64,000 nucleotides of DNA. Source: Chaetorhynchus papuensis. Taxonomy: Eukaryota; Chordata; Aves; Passeriformes; Rhipiduridae. The notes under the pieces are model-generated. The model was not told the origin of the DNA. It was given only the letters and a program-made list of their open reading frames with translations, and made no database searches. This document shows positions 10,821 through 24,200 of the stretch, in pieces; the first letter of the stretch is position 1; every line of letters starts with the position of its first letter. The position numbers were made by a program, and so were the translations under genes. Location of the stretch: the NCBI GenBank assembly GCA_013396525.1, contig VWYX01000274.1, positions 850,794-914,793 of the forward strand, in the 5' to 3' direction.

Positions 10821-13300
10821 AGCTAAGCAGCCAGCCTGCCTCTCTGAGTAGATATTTGCCCACTGCCACAGCAAAGCTCGACACAATTTGGAGACAAAAC
10901 CAACAGAATAATTGTTTCAATGCCGTACGACAACTGTATTAACATGAGCAAATTATTTTGGTAGGGATTCAATTTCATAAATGTGGCTTCAAATGCTGTT
11001 CCATAAGCACTATAATGCTTTTTTTCTTTCTCACCAAAATGAATAAAAACTTTACGATAGGTTCAGCACAGTACTTAAGTATTTGTTTTGTTAATTTCTT
11101 AAAACAAATTGGATTCCCAGTAAATACAAAACTTGGACAGCTGCATTAAACAAGCAGTGGGGAAGCAATCTCATAATGATTATCATGCAGAAGCACACTA
11201 CAGAAGAATTCCCAGAATTTCATCCAAACTGTTATTTGCTCTATTATAAACCTTCTATAAAACCCAATATAAAAATTCCTGAAGGAAGAGAAAGCATTTT
11301 TAAATATTTGCAAATACCCTCCAATGATTAAAGAAATTTGTGGAGGATGAGATGTTAACAGATGACAACCGAATCTGGAGATATGGTCTTTCTCCCTGTT
11401 ATTGCTGAGAGGGAATCAGAGCACTTGTAACCATTTTTCTTCCAGCTGAAAGTTTGTGAAGCCAGACCACCTAGATTCTGACCCTGAACCCTTCACGGCA
11501 GGCTTGCCCCAGGTTCCCAGAGGAGCTGACCCCACACACAGCAGGTCTGGGGGTCTCAATCCCGAGGTGGGTCTCATTCACCCAACGAGCCTCTGGGGCT
11601 TCAGCCGTCAGCAGCAACTGGCCGGGAAAGTACTATTCTTGTGGTTTCAAGGAATCTGAGCAGGTGGGACTAATGGATCTGAATAAAAGCCTCAACTGGC
11701 TGGGATTTTGCATAAGGGTATTTGTGCATTTCTCTGTCTGAATTTCTTCATCTATGGCTGGAGGGCAGGAGGAGGCAGGGCTGGCTGACAGTTGCCTGAC
11801 GATCTCACCATGTGTACAGGAGCTGCTGCACAGACCTGCACTGCCACCACAGCACCACGTCTGTTCACCTGTTGTCTCTTACCTTTTGCACAGAATTTGT
11901 CTTTCAGAAACAAAATAGCTGTGCACAGCAATTTTCATAATGCTTCAAGGGGACTCGTAAGCTTTCTGCAGTGATATGTGAACTCACTCCCCTTGGTGCT
12001 GCCAGGAGCGGGGCCAGTGAGGAAACATCCCATACAACCCATTGAGTTAGAACATACTCAACTCTAATTATCTTTTATTTAACCTTGAAAAAAAACATCC
12101 TGTTGTACAGCAGAATATTATTGAAAAAAATTAAAAATAAAATCTGTCATCCCATGGAGCAGCCCTTTGAGGATTTAACAGTGAAGGCAAGTTCCCAGGA
12201 AGCAGGGGTTTGGGATCTTTCCAAACAAAAAAGATTCAGCCAAAAAAATTGAGATCTCTCTTCTGTGAGTAACTAATTAGACTTTGACAAGTCTTACAGC
12301 CATTATCATCCCTCCACAGGCCTCTGCAGGACATGTTGGCACATGGAACACTATTTTGGTGGGCTCCACAGTCCCTGGGAAGGAAAGGAAGCATCCGTGT
12401 GTGCGCCTTAAGCAGTGCAAAGCCAGTGCTAATGAAGCCACCTCCCAGAAGAGCTGCTTGGCATGGGTGCAACACCACACTGACATTTTCCGTGGCCAGA
12501 GATTCCACCTGGGATAGCACAGTGATTTTTGCACTTTGCTGCTTTAAGTTTTTGTTCTCACTGTTCTGGCTACACCAGTCCTATTTTGCCCTGACCCTGG
12601 GACTGATTTGAAGACAACCAACACATCTCTTTGTGATACTTTTGCTGTCCCCCATGGTCACTTCCAAACGGACCCCTGCAAGATCTTGGGAAAGAAGCGG
12701 TGTCCCGCTGTCACAGACCCTCACCTGTGCAGGGGCTGAACAGGGACTCCTCAAGCCACCATCCACGGCCTCACAATCCCAGTACTCCTGTCAGCCTTGG
12801 AGTATTCAGCTGACACTGGAAGATGCAATTTTCAACCCACTCACTGATTTAATGCAGATGATCTTCTGAGGAGGCTGTCTGTAGAGCTTTTACTCTTCCC
12901 TTGAGGATTTAGGAGCCAAAACCACCACATGGATATGATATTTGATCACAGACAGCAGCAAAAGTAACTGTCTGTAGGATGTGGAGTCCTGTAAGAACCC
13001 TACTATGCTCATGTGCAGACCCTATAGAACATAATCCTAAACTTGTATATATTTATATGTAGAAGAGAAAAAAAATCTCATTTCTACCAGCATAGTAAAA
13101 CACGTTCTACTTTACACAGAGAATGCCACACCTACTGGTGTGTTTCCACATTCCTCAACCTAGGAAAGCAGAGCAGACACTTCTGTGGGGAAAATTCAGC
13201 CCACTAAAGGGGATTGTACTCCACCTCTGCTGCCAGGGATGGAGAAAAAGGGCAAAGGCTGTTCACTAACCACGGGGTAAATCCAGGGCAATGGATAAAT
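10821..13300. other. Non-coding sequence, mixed composition
   Basis: The GC-richer patches at 11450-11650 and 12290-12800 have several open frames of up to 94 codons on both strands, with no domain. No repeat is recognised. Confidence 0.55.
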
Positions 13301-16300
13301 CCAACATTTAGTTGCAAGCAGGATACTAATTTACCCACAGGTTAGAAGTGTCTACTGCTGTTTCATTAAATAATAATTCCTGTAAATTTGAGAACAAAGC
13401 TGTAACCAACCCTAAGGGCATGGTGCTCCTATTGTCACCATCTCTAAACCACCACACTTATTTCCACATGGTACAAAGTATTTTTAATATTCTCACACAA
13501 CCTTACCTTCTTACAAATTCATATCAAGGTTCAGGAGACGTTGCTCCCTCCCAGATGTGGGTTTGTGCCTACAAACATGCACCACAGAAGAAGATCCCTG
13601 TGGTGTTCCAAGCAGAGTCATGTGCTGGGGCTGCTCTCCTCCACAGCTTCAGGAGATCAGCTGCAAGCTGGGAAAACACACATTTTTGGAAAGACTAGAC
13701 CCCCTGAAGAGTGTTACCAGGAACAGAGGCACTTAAAAAACACCTGGCAGTTCTGCAGTTCTTTTAATGTTGGGCCTTATTCATGGTTGGGCTTTATGTT
13801 CAAGCTGATGAAACTTTCTTTATTTTAGCAAAGTTACACTACAATAAAATGAAAATACCAGACATATTAATCCAATCCATAACTTGGTACTTCTTAAAGA
13901 GTAATAAAATTTACCCTGACACTGCTTTTCTTTTACTGTAAGAATGCCTTAAAATACCAGTGTGTATTTTTCACCCCTGGATCCCTAAGTACCAGCTGTC
14001 TGCTATATTTCTATTTTTAAGACAGTAAATGCTGCTGAACCAAACTGTCCATACTGTTCTGTAACCCACTGTACTGACTCAGTTGTCAAGACTAACCAAA
14101 TGAATAAACAAATAATAATGACTTTGACTTTAGTGAGACCTGCTCATATCTATTATTTCAAATTATGTTTGATGTTTGTTACTTTATAACTATGGATTTA
14201 TACATTTTATTTTAAAAAAAGCAAAAATTTAAAGGGAAATACAGCAGAGATTATGCATTTTTCCACCTGAGTAAAATGTCTCCAGCCTTGATAGCGGTAG
14301 AGTGAAAACTGTGTGAAGAAGCATAAGAAATGAAAATGAAATGGGGAAATTTAATTTGATTCCTTCTCTCAAATGTCTTCCCTCTCCCAATGCAGTGTAC
14401 TTACTGTTTGGGGATATATTAGCCATCAGCAAAAACTGGTCTTGTATTTGAAACGGAAACAAAGGAAAAAAAAAACTAATGTTGAATTACAATGGTTTAA
14501 AACTCTAAAATACACCGAAATTGCAAAAAAATTATTTTGCATGATTTATCAGAATTATGTGTCTGGCAGCTGAAAGAATAAAATAGATGAATACTCCACG
14601 AGGCACAGGTTTTCTGAGGAAGTGCAGTGCAGGATTGCTGTGCTGGTGTCTCCATCTAGAATGCTTTCTTTCTGTGGACTCGTAGGCACCTAGTATTTTA
14701 AATTCCTTGCACTGCACCAGGGTTATGGTACTATGTTACAAAGTTATTCAGAAACCTGATTGGCCATGTTCCTGCAATACATTTTCCTAACCCCAAGATA
14801 AAGATCCATGCATCTCTTTACCCTTTAAACAAAAAAGCTATTGTAATAGCATGTAGTGTGATGCATGGCATGAATACCAAAACATGTACATGCACTGCTA
14901 AACTGTTTAAGTATGGAAGAAGTAGTGTCTAATAGCATCAGGAAATTGAAATTTAAAAATTTTTCTCACTCACTTATTTGATGAGAACTGGGCTGCTGAC
15001 AGGTGAAGCAGAAAGTCATTTTTCAAGTTAAATGCCAAGTGGTTATATAGCATAATATTCAGTCAAAATTAACCACCTCACTGCTGCATTGACATACAGC
15101 ATATTTAATGGCAACTGTTTCTGCAAAGAAAACTATAGACCCTGGGGAGTTCTAAGAAATGGAAAGAAAATCTTAATAATACTTCAGTTACTTGCTAGAA
15201 ACAAAGAGCGATAGTGTGCCCTAATTCATGGCAGAGAGAACAAAACATAACTATTTGTCAAAATTAGAAATATAATTTCTTTAGTCTCTTCCACGTGCAG
15301 ATTGCATCTTTTAAGTCAACAGATGTGCCTACCTAATTTAGGAGCTAGTTTGGACCCACAACATGATTCAGGGACAGAAGAAAAGCTTTTTGGTGGATTT
15401 CAAAAAGTTCTTTGCAGAATCTCAGTCTCGGGGTCATCATCCTGCACAATGACATCTTTAAGCTTTTGGGACTCTCACCATCATTTCTGAGGACTTCACA
15501 CAGATCAGCTTCGAGCTATGTATCCAAAGTGCAAACCTCTCTCCAGTGAGAGATTTCCTTCCATTTTTGGCATTTAATCTAGATTTAATCTGGATTAATT
15601 TTTTAAGAACAAAAGAGTAAAGTATATTCTGCATTCTGAATGCCTTTTGAAGTTTTGGTAGTTGAGTGGGTAACACAGTTAGCCCTCAACCCTGGAACAG
15701 ACAGTCTGATTGCACTCTGAACTGGGGGGTATTTTTCATGCCTTTGTTTGTTTTTCAAAACATAGTAACTATTCCTTGCATGCCAAAACTTCTTACTGGG
15801 ATAGGCTACAAGGAACTTCTCTTTATGCCAAAAAAAACCCCTGACCCACACAAAGGAAATTTTATTGCTCAAATAATCAAAGCACTTAAAAATTAAATTC
15901 AGAGAGAAAGGAAGCATAAGTGGACAGTAAATAGAATTTTTAAATGAGAATAAACCCCTATGTGTAATAGAAAAACAGGGGAAATGGCAGGCAGTGGCAC
16001 ACTAAAAAAAGGTATTATCCTCTTTTGCTAGCCTTTTCTCATAAAAATTTACACTATGGGTGGTAAAATTAAAAAGGAGCGGAGCAGAAGAGAACGCCAG
16101 GGAAATGAGATTTGGTGGGATTTTCTGTTTTACAGCATTTAAACTGTATTTGGATTTTCTGCCCCCGTATGCGCAGGGGCCAGGCAGGGACCCCAGTATG
16201 TCCACCCAGCATCACCACCACTTTGGATGGAAGCTGGAGGGTGACCCCCTTGGGCAAGCCCCCCATGATGAGTCCTGGAGAGCTGGTCAGTGGGATCATG

Positions 16301-18131
16301 GGAAGGGATGGAGAGAGCACACAGGGTTTGTAAGAAATACCTTCCTTCTAACAGAGGAATCCACAGACTCATGGCAGCTGGGATGCCAGGAGGCCCAGGG
16401 TGCAATGGGAATATCTTGAGGATGAGCAAAGCAGGAAAAATCAGAGATCTAACCCAAAGAAAGTCCTCTAAAACAAAGGCAGAGCCAAACTCTTAAGGCC
16501 AAAGATCTGCCTGTCCCTTCTCATCAGTAAAGTCAGGCTTCATAAATGAGTATATTGTGAAGGGAAATTATTGAAGAGAAAAGCATAGATGGCTTTTTGT
16601 ATATATCAAAATTCTTTCTTTCGCCTTGACAGGATCAAGCAAATAATTCCTCAAAAAGTCACAGAGCTATTCAACAGGTGAACAGCTGCCAAGACAATTT
16701 GAAAACTCCACATTATGGTCCATCATGTAACTCATGTTTGCTCAGTAAATATTATTCTCTTGGGACATCTCATGCAGAGAAACAGATGCCAGTTGATGAC
16801 CCAACCTTTTCCTGGTCTTTCACTATTGTTTATGTGAAAGAAATACAGGTAGATATTTATAAATAGAAATTCCTCAAATCTCACCAAAGTGATGTTTCCT
16901 TATGTTCTGCTCCTCTTCTGTAATATATCTGAGGTTTTGCTGGTTGAACCCCAGGGAGGGGAGGTGGGGGGAAGAAAGATTGCAGTTAACATATATGAAA
17001 CTATCTTGAGGATTTATAGTGTATGAGAAAAGTAAAAACCACAGATTTGTATAATTTTTACTAGAAAAAGATGTATTGAGCTGGCAGCAGCACTAAGATG
17101 AAGGGAAATCACGAAATTCTTCATAGTATTATATGAAAATTGTCAAAGTGTTGGGATGCCCTAACCATCCATGAGCCAGCTGAAAATAAAGTGTATTTAT
17201 ACTGGAATTTTTCAGCATCTTTGGACAGTAGCTTAGCTTTCTTGTAAGTTGTAATATTCCACAAAATGCTGTTTATTTGATCTTGTCATAGAATACAGTA
17301 ATAAAAGAACTGTAAATGTATCTTATTTATCAGCATGTCTGCACATTTGGGTTATCACAGGAGACATGGGTTGTTTTTCCTTGAAGGAACTGAAATGTCT
17401 GGTGGTTACTTTAGATGAAAACAGAAACAACAAAAAGCACTACAGAGATATTTCTTTTGGTCGTTGAATGTGATGTTTCTTTCCAATTATATCTTATACA
17501 CAGTTATTAGAATATGGTTTAAGGGGTTTTGTGACAAAAAGAGAATACATCTGAAATGTACACCATTATTAGCAGTACCCAGTAATGTTCTGCTGCATGT
17601 TAGAATTTATGTAATAAAAATGTTAAACAGCCAGTGATTGGATTTGTTTACAGGATCTAAAGAGGGGAATTGGGAAGAACCCATGAATAACTTGCCTTGG
17701 AGGAGTCTTTTCTAACTGGATACAGATGGATTGGACCTGGATGAAGAGACTGATGCAAAGTGACTGTAAAACATTATTCACTTACATTATTACTTGGAGT
17801 ATACTGACTATCACGAGGAGGTTTCTTCATGGTCAATCAATAGTGCCCTGGTATTAAAATATTTTTAACGTGACTCAAAAAAACTGCTCATGCAGAAAAC
17901 GTGGAAGAAAAGGAAAGAAAGCATAGGGGAAAAAAAAAAATCCCACAATAATCTCTCCCCAGATAGCCAGCACAGAGCCAAATCACCCACCAGAAGGCAG
18001 TGGCTGCAGGACCCCACAATGAGCACCAGGCAGGAGTGCTCCAGCCCTGGCCACCCTGGCCCCATGTGTCCCAGGGCTTGCTCTGGGGCACCAAGCAGAA
18101 ACCCTTCCCTGGAAGTCAGTTTTCCCAGAGG
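13301..18131. other. Non-coding sequence, mostly AT-rich
   Basis: No gene or recognisable transposon is seen. A GC-richer patch at 16060-16430 has overlapping frames on both strands and no recognised product. Confidence 0.55.
16954..16971 (+). other. Potential G-quadruplex motif
   Basis: GGGAGGGGAGGTGGGGGG offers four closely spaced G-runs, one of only two bases unless the last run is split. Such motifs can fold into G-quadruplexes. No nearby promoter or gene gives it a context. Confidence 0.4.
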
Positions 18132-18865
18132 TGATGCCTTAGGTTTTAACTTTTATATTTTTCAAATCCTGTACTGCTCAGTGTGTAACTCTGAAGTTTC
18201 CTGNNNNNNNNNNNNNNNNNNNNNNNNNNNNNNNNNNNNNNNNNNNNNNNNNNNNNNNNNNNNNNNNNNNNNNNNNNNNNNNNNNNNNNNNNNNNNNNNN
18301 NNNNNNNNNNNNNNNNNNNNNNNNNNNNNNNNNNNNNNNNNNNNNNNNNNNNNNNNNNNNNNNNNNNNNNNNNNNNNNNNNNNNNNNNNNNNNNNNNNNN
18401 NNNNNNNNNNNNNNNNNNNNNNNNNNNNNNNNNNNNNNNNNNNNNNNNNNNNNNNNNNNNNNNNNNNNNNNNNNNNNNNNNNNNNNNNNNNNNCCCACCT
18501 TTATTCCCTTTACTCCTGTCTAGGCTCTGTTTCTAGGAGGCCTCTTAAGGCATCAGGGGCATCTCCCATTTTGAAGGCTTCTCCCTTGGGAAGACAAACT
18601 AGGAGTGCCCACTGCTCCCTCTTTCAGTCCTCCCACCGACCATCTATTCTCCTTCCCCGGTATTTTACCAATCAGATAGATCTAATTATGGTCCTAAACC
18701 TTAAAGGCACCACCTGGATATTAGTGACCCTGACTTATACATGTTATTTTCCCTGCTATATTTGTAAGCAGGAGCCCTCAGGATTTTTATATCATTGCTA
18801 TTTCAGTTAAGCAGCTCAAAGTAATTTCCCTGGAACTGATATTAAATTCTGTAGCATGAATGCCT
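18132..18865 (+). mobile_element. Probable songbird endogenous-retrovirus LTR, interrupted by a gap
   Basis: The left part begins with TGATGCCTTAGG at 18132 and runs through a T-rich stretch and AAATCCTGTACTG. The right part carries GGTCCTAAACC, CACCTGGATATTAGTGA, and CTGGAACTGATATTAAATTC near the end. This order resembles LTRs abundant in finch-like genomes (TguLTR5-like, from memory). ATTAAA at 18841-18846 may be the polyadenylation signal. The 290-base gap inside fits a repeat that assembled poorly. Both ends are approximate, and no viral coding sequence is seen beside it, so it looks like a solo LTR. Confidence 0.5.
18204..18493. other. Assembly gap (290 N)
   Basis: An unbroken run of N marks unknown sequence. 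Long frames reported through it on either strand, such as 17890-18810 plus, are artefacts of N being read as open. Confidence 0.99.
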
Positions 18866-21228
18866 CCGTGTGTGGATATAGGGATGTGTATGCATATGAA
18901 GAATTTTTGCAGAACAATTAGGACTTATTAAAATCAATTATCTCTTATAATTGAATGAGATAACTCTAGAGATTAAATAACAGGGGACGAAAAAGTCTAA
19001 AATGGTGAAAACCAAAACTACCCAGAGGACAGTGTGTTATTTAACGGCAATGCCTTGCTCCAGAGGAAATAATGACCAAGTTTATCCTCCCAGAAATAAG
19101 GGATCAAACTTTTGGGTGTGTAACAGAATTTAGTGGTAAGTTCTAAAAATCATATTCATTCAGCAATACTTAATGCCTTAATTTACTTCCAATGTACTTT
19201 GAGACAGTGAAATTTGTATTTTGAGATTTGATAAAAACCAAAAATGAACAGAATTTTCTAGTGGCAGAAGTGTAAAAACTGGCAAGATGAATTAGCATGA
19301 TTACTGTGTATGGTATGTCTCAAAATAAATTTGCAATTACAATTCTATTAATTCAGCATATGCATCTGGTTTGTGTTACCTGACTAGTGATAGAGAGGTT
19401 GATGTTAATATCTAATAATTTACTTATTTATTCTTTGAAATGTTTTTGTCTGTTAAGACAGTTATTTCCTAGTGCTAATTATATCAATATCCATAAATAA
19501 TTTAAATCAAAGCAAGCTTAACAGTACATAAATGTTATACAGCTAGGCCTTCAGTAAAGCTTTATTTTTTCTAAGGCTAAAGATGTGGAAGTAGTAAGTT
19601 ACTCTCAAGAATTCACAGATGTCAATGCCAAAGCTGAATATACAATTTCAACTGTGTCCCTCATGCTGTCATACATCAGTGATGTACAAGTCTGTTGATT
19701 TATATGATTATTACTGCTGGCTTAGTAGGTTGCTTTAAAGATATAAAGTACTTTTATATCAATCACTTCTTCAAAAATAAGACTTTCTGAGCTGGAGGTC
19801 TCGTGCTGACCTTTCAAAAGAGTGAGTATTACCCACAAGGAGCTTGGTCAAGAAAACTCCATGCTATTGTTTTCTTCTTCTTCTTTTTTTTTAACTAAAC
19901 CCTAAATAAGCAAATCACCAGCAAAAAATCTACTGATTATCTTCTCTCCTCCTCCCTCCACTGTGAAAATATACTGATTAGCTCCACCACACATCCCACT
20001 CCAAATAATGCTGCTGCCAGTTTTGATATAAGACTTGCACTTCTTTAACATGCAAGACATGATCTTGGATTTTTTAAAATTATCATACCTGGGTTATGGA
20101 AAATAACTTTTAAAATAATATGCAAAACAAGCTTTTTAACAATAAATTTTCACACCCGTGTTCATGAAAATATAAAGCATAAAAGAACCAAAACAAGCCA
20201 ATAATAATAAAAAAAAAAAAAGAAAAAAGAAAACCACACAACCCCTCAAAACCCAAGCAAACGCTACTGCAAAAATGGGCAATATCAAGGGTTTTTCTTC
20301 TCCCTGGAAAGCACTTCCATGTTGGTCTGGCTTATGCTTAAATGAAAAGAACAGGTCAGGGATAACACAAAGTAATTTAAAGGACTTACACTGCAATACA
20401 CAGGATTGCCCACAGCTACACCTTGCAATCACCCAGTTCATATTTTAGGTCCTGACATAAGAGTTCATAGTATTTTACAATTCTATGTTCCATGTCAGTG
20501 GCTGACTGTGGAGTTGAATATCAGTCCTATTTAAATCTGCAAGAAAATAGCTGCAGGTGACATAACCTTTCATGTAGTACCACTGTGTACATATACAAAT
20601 AATTGAGGCTCTTGACCCTGTCTACGCACATACAACTGTAAGTACAAACTTGACATTTTGATACTGCTTGTAGCCTTTCCCGTTGTTATTTTCTGTTTCA
20701 ATAATCCATTGCAGGTAGAAAAATGAAAGAAGGAAGCATGAATGATTAATGCTGTCAAGGTAAAATAATGTATTTAGAAAAATCTATAAATCTGTTATTT
20801 GTGGCATTTTAAAACTAAACACGACACTCTTCGGTGCCACTCAGCCTCTTTTACAGCAGATAAATGTAAACGTTTTGCAGAAACAATGGCAGCACAACCC
20901 TTTGAACACTGGTTTTGGCACCAAAAGTTAAAGGGATCGGCTGTAAACTTCTGTGTATAAATGAATATTAAACAGAGATGAATATTCATACAGTATTATT
21001 AATATTTAATGTGTATGTATGATGAAAAGTGAATGTGAATAAACTGCTGTTCCTACACAAGCTTCCTGCCTTTATCTTCCTGACTGTGTCCACACATGGA
21101 TTATGGCCTTATCTCTGCTACTTTTTCCAGTTTGCAACTGTAAACTGAGTGTTTGGAACCAGCTATATTTATATTTCTGAAATATTTAGCGTACCTACCT
21201 TGCTGTCAGACAGGACAGTCTCCTTAGC
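18866..21228. other. AT-rich non-coding sequence
   Basis: No gene is recognised. An A-rich tract lies at about 20206-20230. Confidence 0.6.
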
Positions 21229-24200
21229 CATTAGATATATTTTAGATATATATGTTCACATAAATATAAAAATATTTTGGTCTATATTTAGTAGTTGACA
21301 TTAAACATTGATTCAACAATGGGACAGCTGAGGACCTGATGACTGATTTTAGATAGTTTGAATTTTCCTTGGACTATTTTTATCTTAAAAAAAAAAAGTG
21401 GTGGAAGAGTGAGTACCACATTTGCCCTCCTTTCTGGGACCAACCTTGCATAGAGCCTGGTGCTTTTTTCAGCAGGAATGAAGGTCCATCTCTCCTGAAG
21501 CCACTGCAGTCCAGGGGCTGGGCATGCTCACAATCCCAGGCTGCAGTTCCCTGTGGGTATCCCAAACATGCGATAAATTATCAATACCACTTGAAACTGA
21601 AAGAGATCTTTGCAGAACAGTGCAGATGTTAAATCATATCAGCCCCCCGCCAATCTGCATTTCTCCTGTTTCCTTTCACCTCTGAAATGACAGCCAGGCA
21701 ATCAAGGCAAACGTTAGAATATAAACAAAATATTCTCTTCTAAAGTAGTGAGGGGCCTTTCATGCTAACAAGATGTTTTCTCACTATGAAGACAAGAGCT
21801 TACAACAAAGCCACAGCTATCTGCTAAAATGTCTTGGAGATGTTACATTTGTTAGGTGCTCCAGCAAGTCATTTAAAATTAACGTTAATTAAATTAATGT
21901 GATATTAGCTGAATTGTTTCACTTGATAAATCTGTAAAGCCCAAACTGTGCAGCTCAGGTTTCAGGAGACAAGCGTATTAGCAATGCATGCAAATGATCA
22001 GAGTTTGCAGATTCAGAAAATAATTAAAGCAGATCTACATAGCTTGCAGCAAATTTCACCTGAAGTCACAGCAGCTGAAGGGCTTTAAAATGATGCTTAT
22101 TGCTAGATATCCATACTGCCCTTGAAGTGTAATTTCAGTTTTAAGAGAAAAGTGTCCATGCTTCCCATTATATTCTGACCCATTTTGCATACATTATTTT
22201 AATCCCCACTGTGCTCCTTCACAGTCAATTAGGACTGTTAGACCCCACCCATACAAAGCCCTTCCCACCTACTGGATGTCAGTCTGTAAGATAAGTGGCT
22301 TTGAAATTGTTTCCCTACTTAAATGTCTGAAGAAATTATCATCCTTAATTCATGAAGAAATCAGAATGTTACCTAAGTCATGCCAGGTGACAACTGAAAG
22401 GAACAAATATCTTTGAAAATCAAAATAAAATTATTTCACATGCAAAATAAATACATATTGCTGCTGGAAGAAATTAATTTCCTATATAGGAAAAGCTTAT
22501 ACCATGAACTTTTAAATTTCTCTTTCAGAAAAAAAGACTTACTGTTATTTCCGTGATTTTCTCTGCCTTCAGTTTGAAGAGCTGTGTTGCCCAGGACAGG
22601 TTGCTCCCCATACTGCTGTTACTGTGTTCAGCTGCTATTTAACTTCTCAGGCCAGAAAGTGAAACTCAGAATAATAACTGTCACATATAAGGATAAAAAG
22701 TAACATAGGCAAAAATTTTGAATTAAGTTTGCAGTCATAGTGGATTGGAATGCACCTGAACTACAGAAACTTGCTTAAAGATGCTCACTTCATGCAGCCA
22801 ACGGGGTTTAATAACTTAAAATTAACTAAACTCTTGTAGTATAAAATATAATGGCTCTGTCAGAATCGAAGAGCAGAACGCTAATTTAGGATTTTAAATA
22901 ATAATTCTGAATAAATGGAAATGTCATTAAAAGGTAGTGGGGTTTTTTTTAAATTTTAAGTTCATAAAGGGACACCTTGAATTAATACAAGCCATTAGAA
23001 ATACTCCTAGAGCGAGCAAAGACTTACAAATGTCAAAACCCTGAGTGAGCCAGAAAGAATTTAGCCCACAATTAAAATATTCAGGGTCATAGACATGAAC
23101 GTGTTCATACTGAAAATACTGTAAAATCATATGTATATTCTGCAAATCACAGAGTTCACAGGGAAGCATCTGTGTTTCTGTGGGCAGTATTTTCTGACAG
23201 CCCCCTCCTGGAAATTCACCCCTCTGCACATCAGTGCTTGCCATCATTTCCAGCCATTGGCCACCCTCTGTTCTCTGCACTCACTCTTTCAGTGCCTACA
23301 TGAAACTCGTAAGGAGCTCATTCCCTTCCTCACCAGCACCAGTGAACACGGGAATGAGCCCAAGTTTTGGCCAAACCTTTTCCAGCAGCGAGCAGCACGG
23401 GTGGCTGGTCCCAAGGGAACATGCGCTGGGGAATGCAGTGTCCCCTGCCAGCCCCTGCAGGTCACGGGAAGCCAGTCCTAAGGGTTCTGAATAAAACATA
23501 TAACTGAGCTTGTTACAGCTGTAGACAAACTCTTTTCCTAATATTCAGACTAAAATAAAAAGGAAATGAAATGCCAAAGGTGCCAGCTCAGCAGGGCTGA
23601 GCAGTCCCAGCAGCAGAGGTCACCTCGCAGCCCTGCTGCTTGGGTTCTGATTAAAGTTCCTGCTCTGAACTGGGTGACACAGCAAGGCACTCTGCAAATG
23701 GGACTCCTGCTTTGGCAGCAGCACCCAGGACAGCCTTGCTTGTGTTTTAGCAAACGTGGGTTAGAGTTTCAGTGAATGTCAAGACTTAAAAATTGAGAAA
23801 ACTAGAAATTACCATCCCATTAAGACAGAAGTTCGAGAGAAATGGATGGCAGAAGCAAGACAGACCACTCAAAACACTGATTTTGCACTGCATCTTCTTT
23901 CTTTGGAAGTGTAAAACATTGTCACACCACAGTGATACTCCCACCCAAACATCTGCTGTTGCTTGGCCAGAGCCTTTTCACCAGTGCAGTTCTATTGGCC
24001 GCTCCCTAATGCACCACCAGGGCTGGAAAAGTGGCCATGAATTATAAACCAGAAGAGGTTATCTTTTAATTGCATAAAGAAGCAAAAAATTCCATTTCAT
24101 ACAGAAATACACACACCTTACATGCAAAATAACTCACTCCCCGAGTGGGAAAACTTCTGAAGCTAATTTCTTGTGACTTTGCATGTCATAATGAGACTTC

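Noticed and set aside
17890..18810. 306-codon open frame on the plus strand
   Set aside because: It exists only because the 290-base N gap is read as open. The real sequence on each side is non-coding and LTR-like.
22478..22493. 16-bp palindrome around CCTATATAGG
   Set aside because: Palindromes of this length are expected about once in 64 kb, more in AT-rich sequence.
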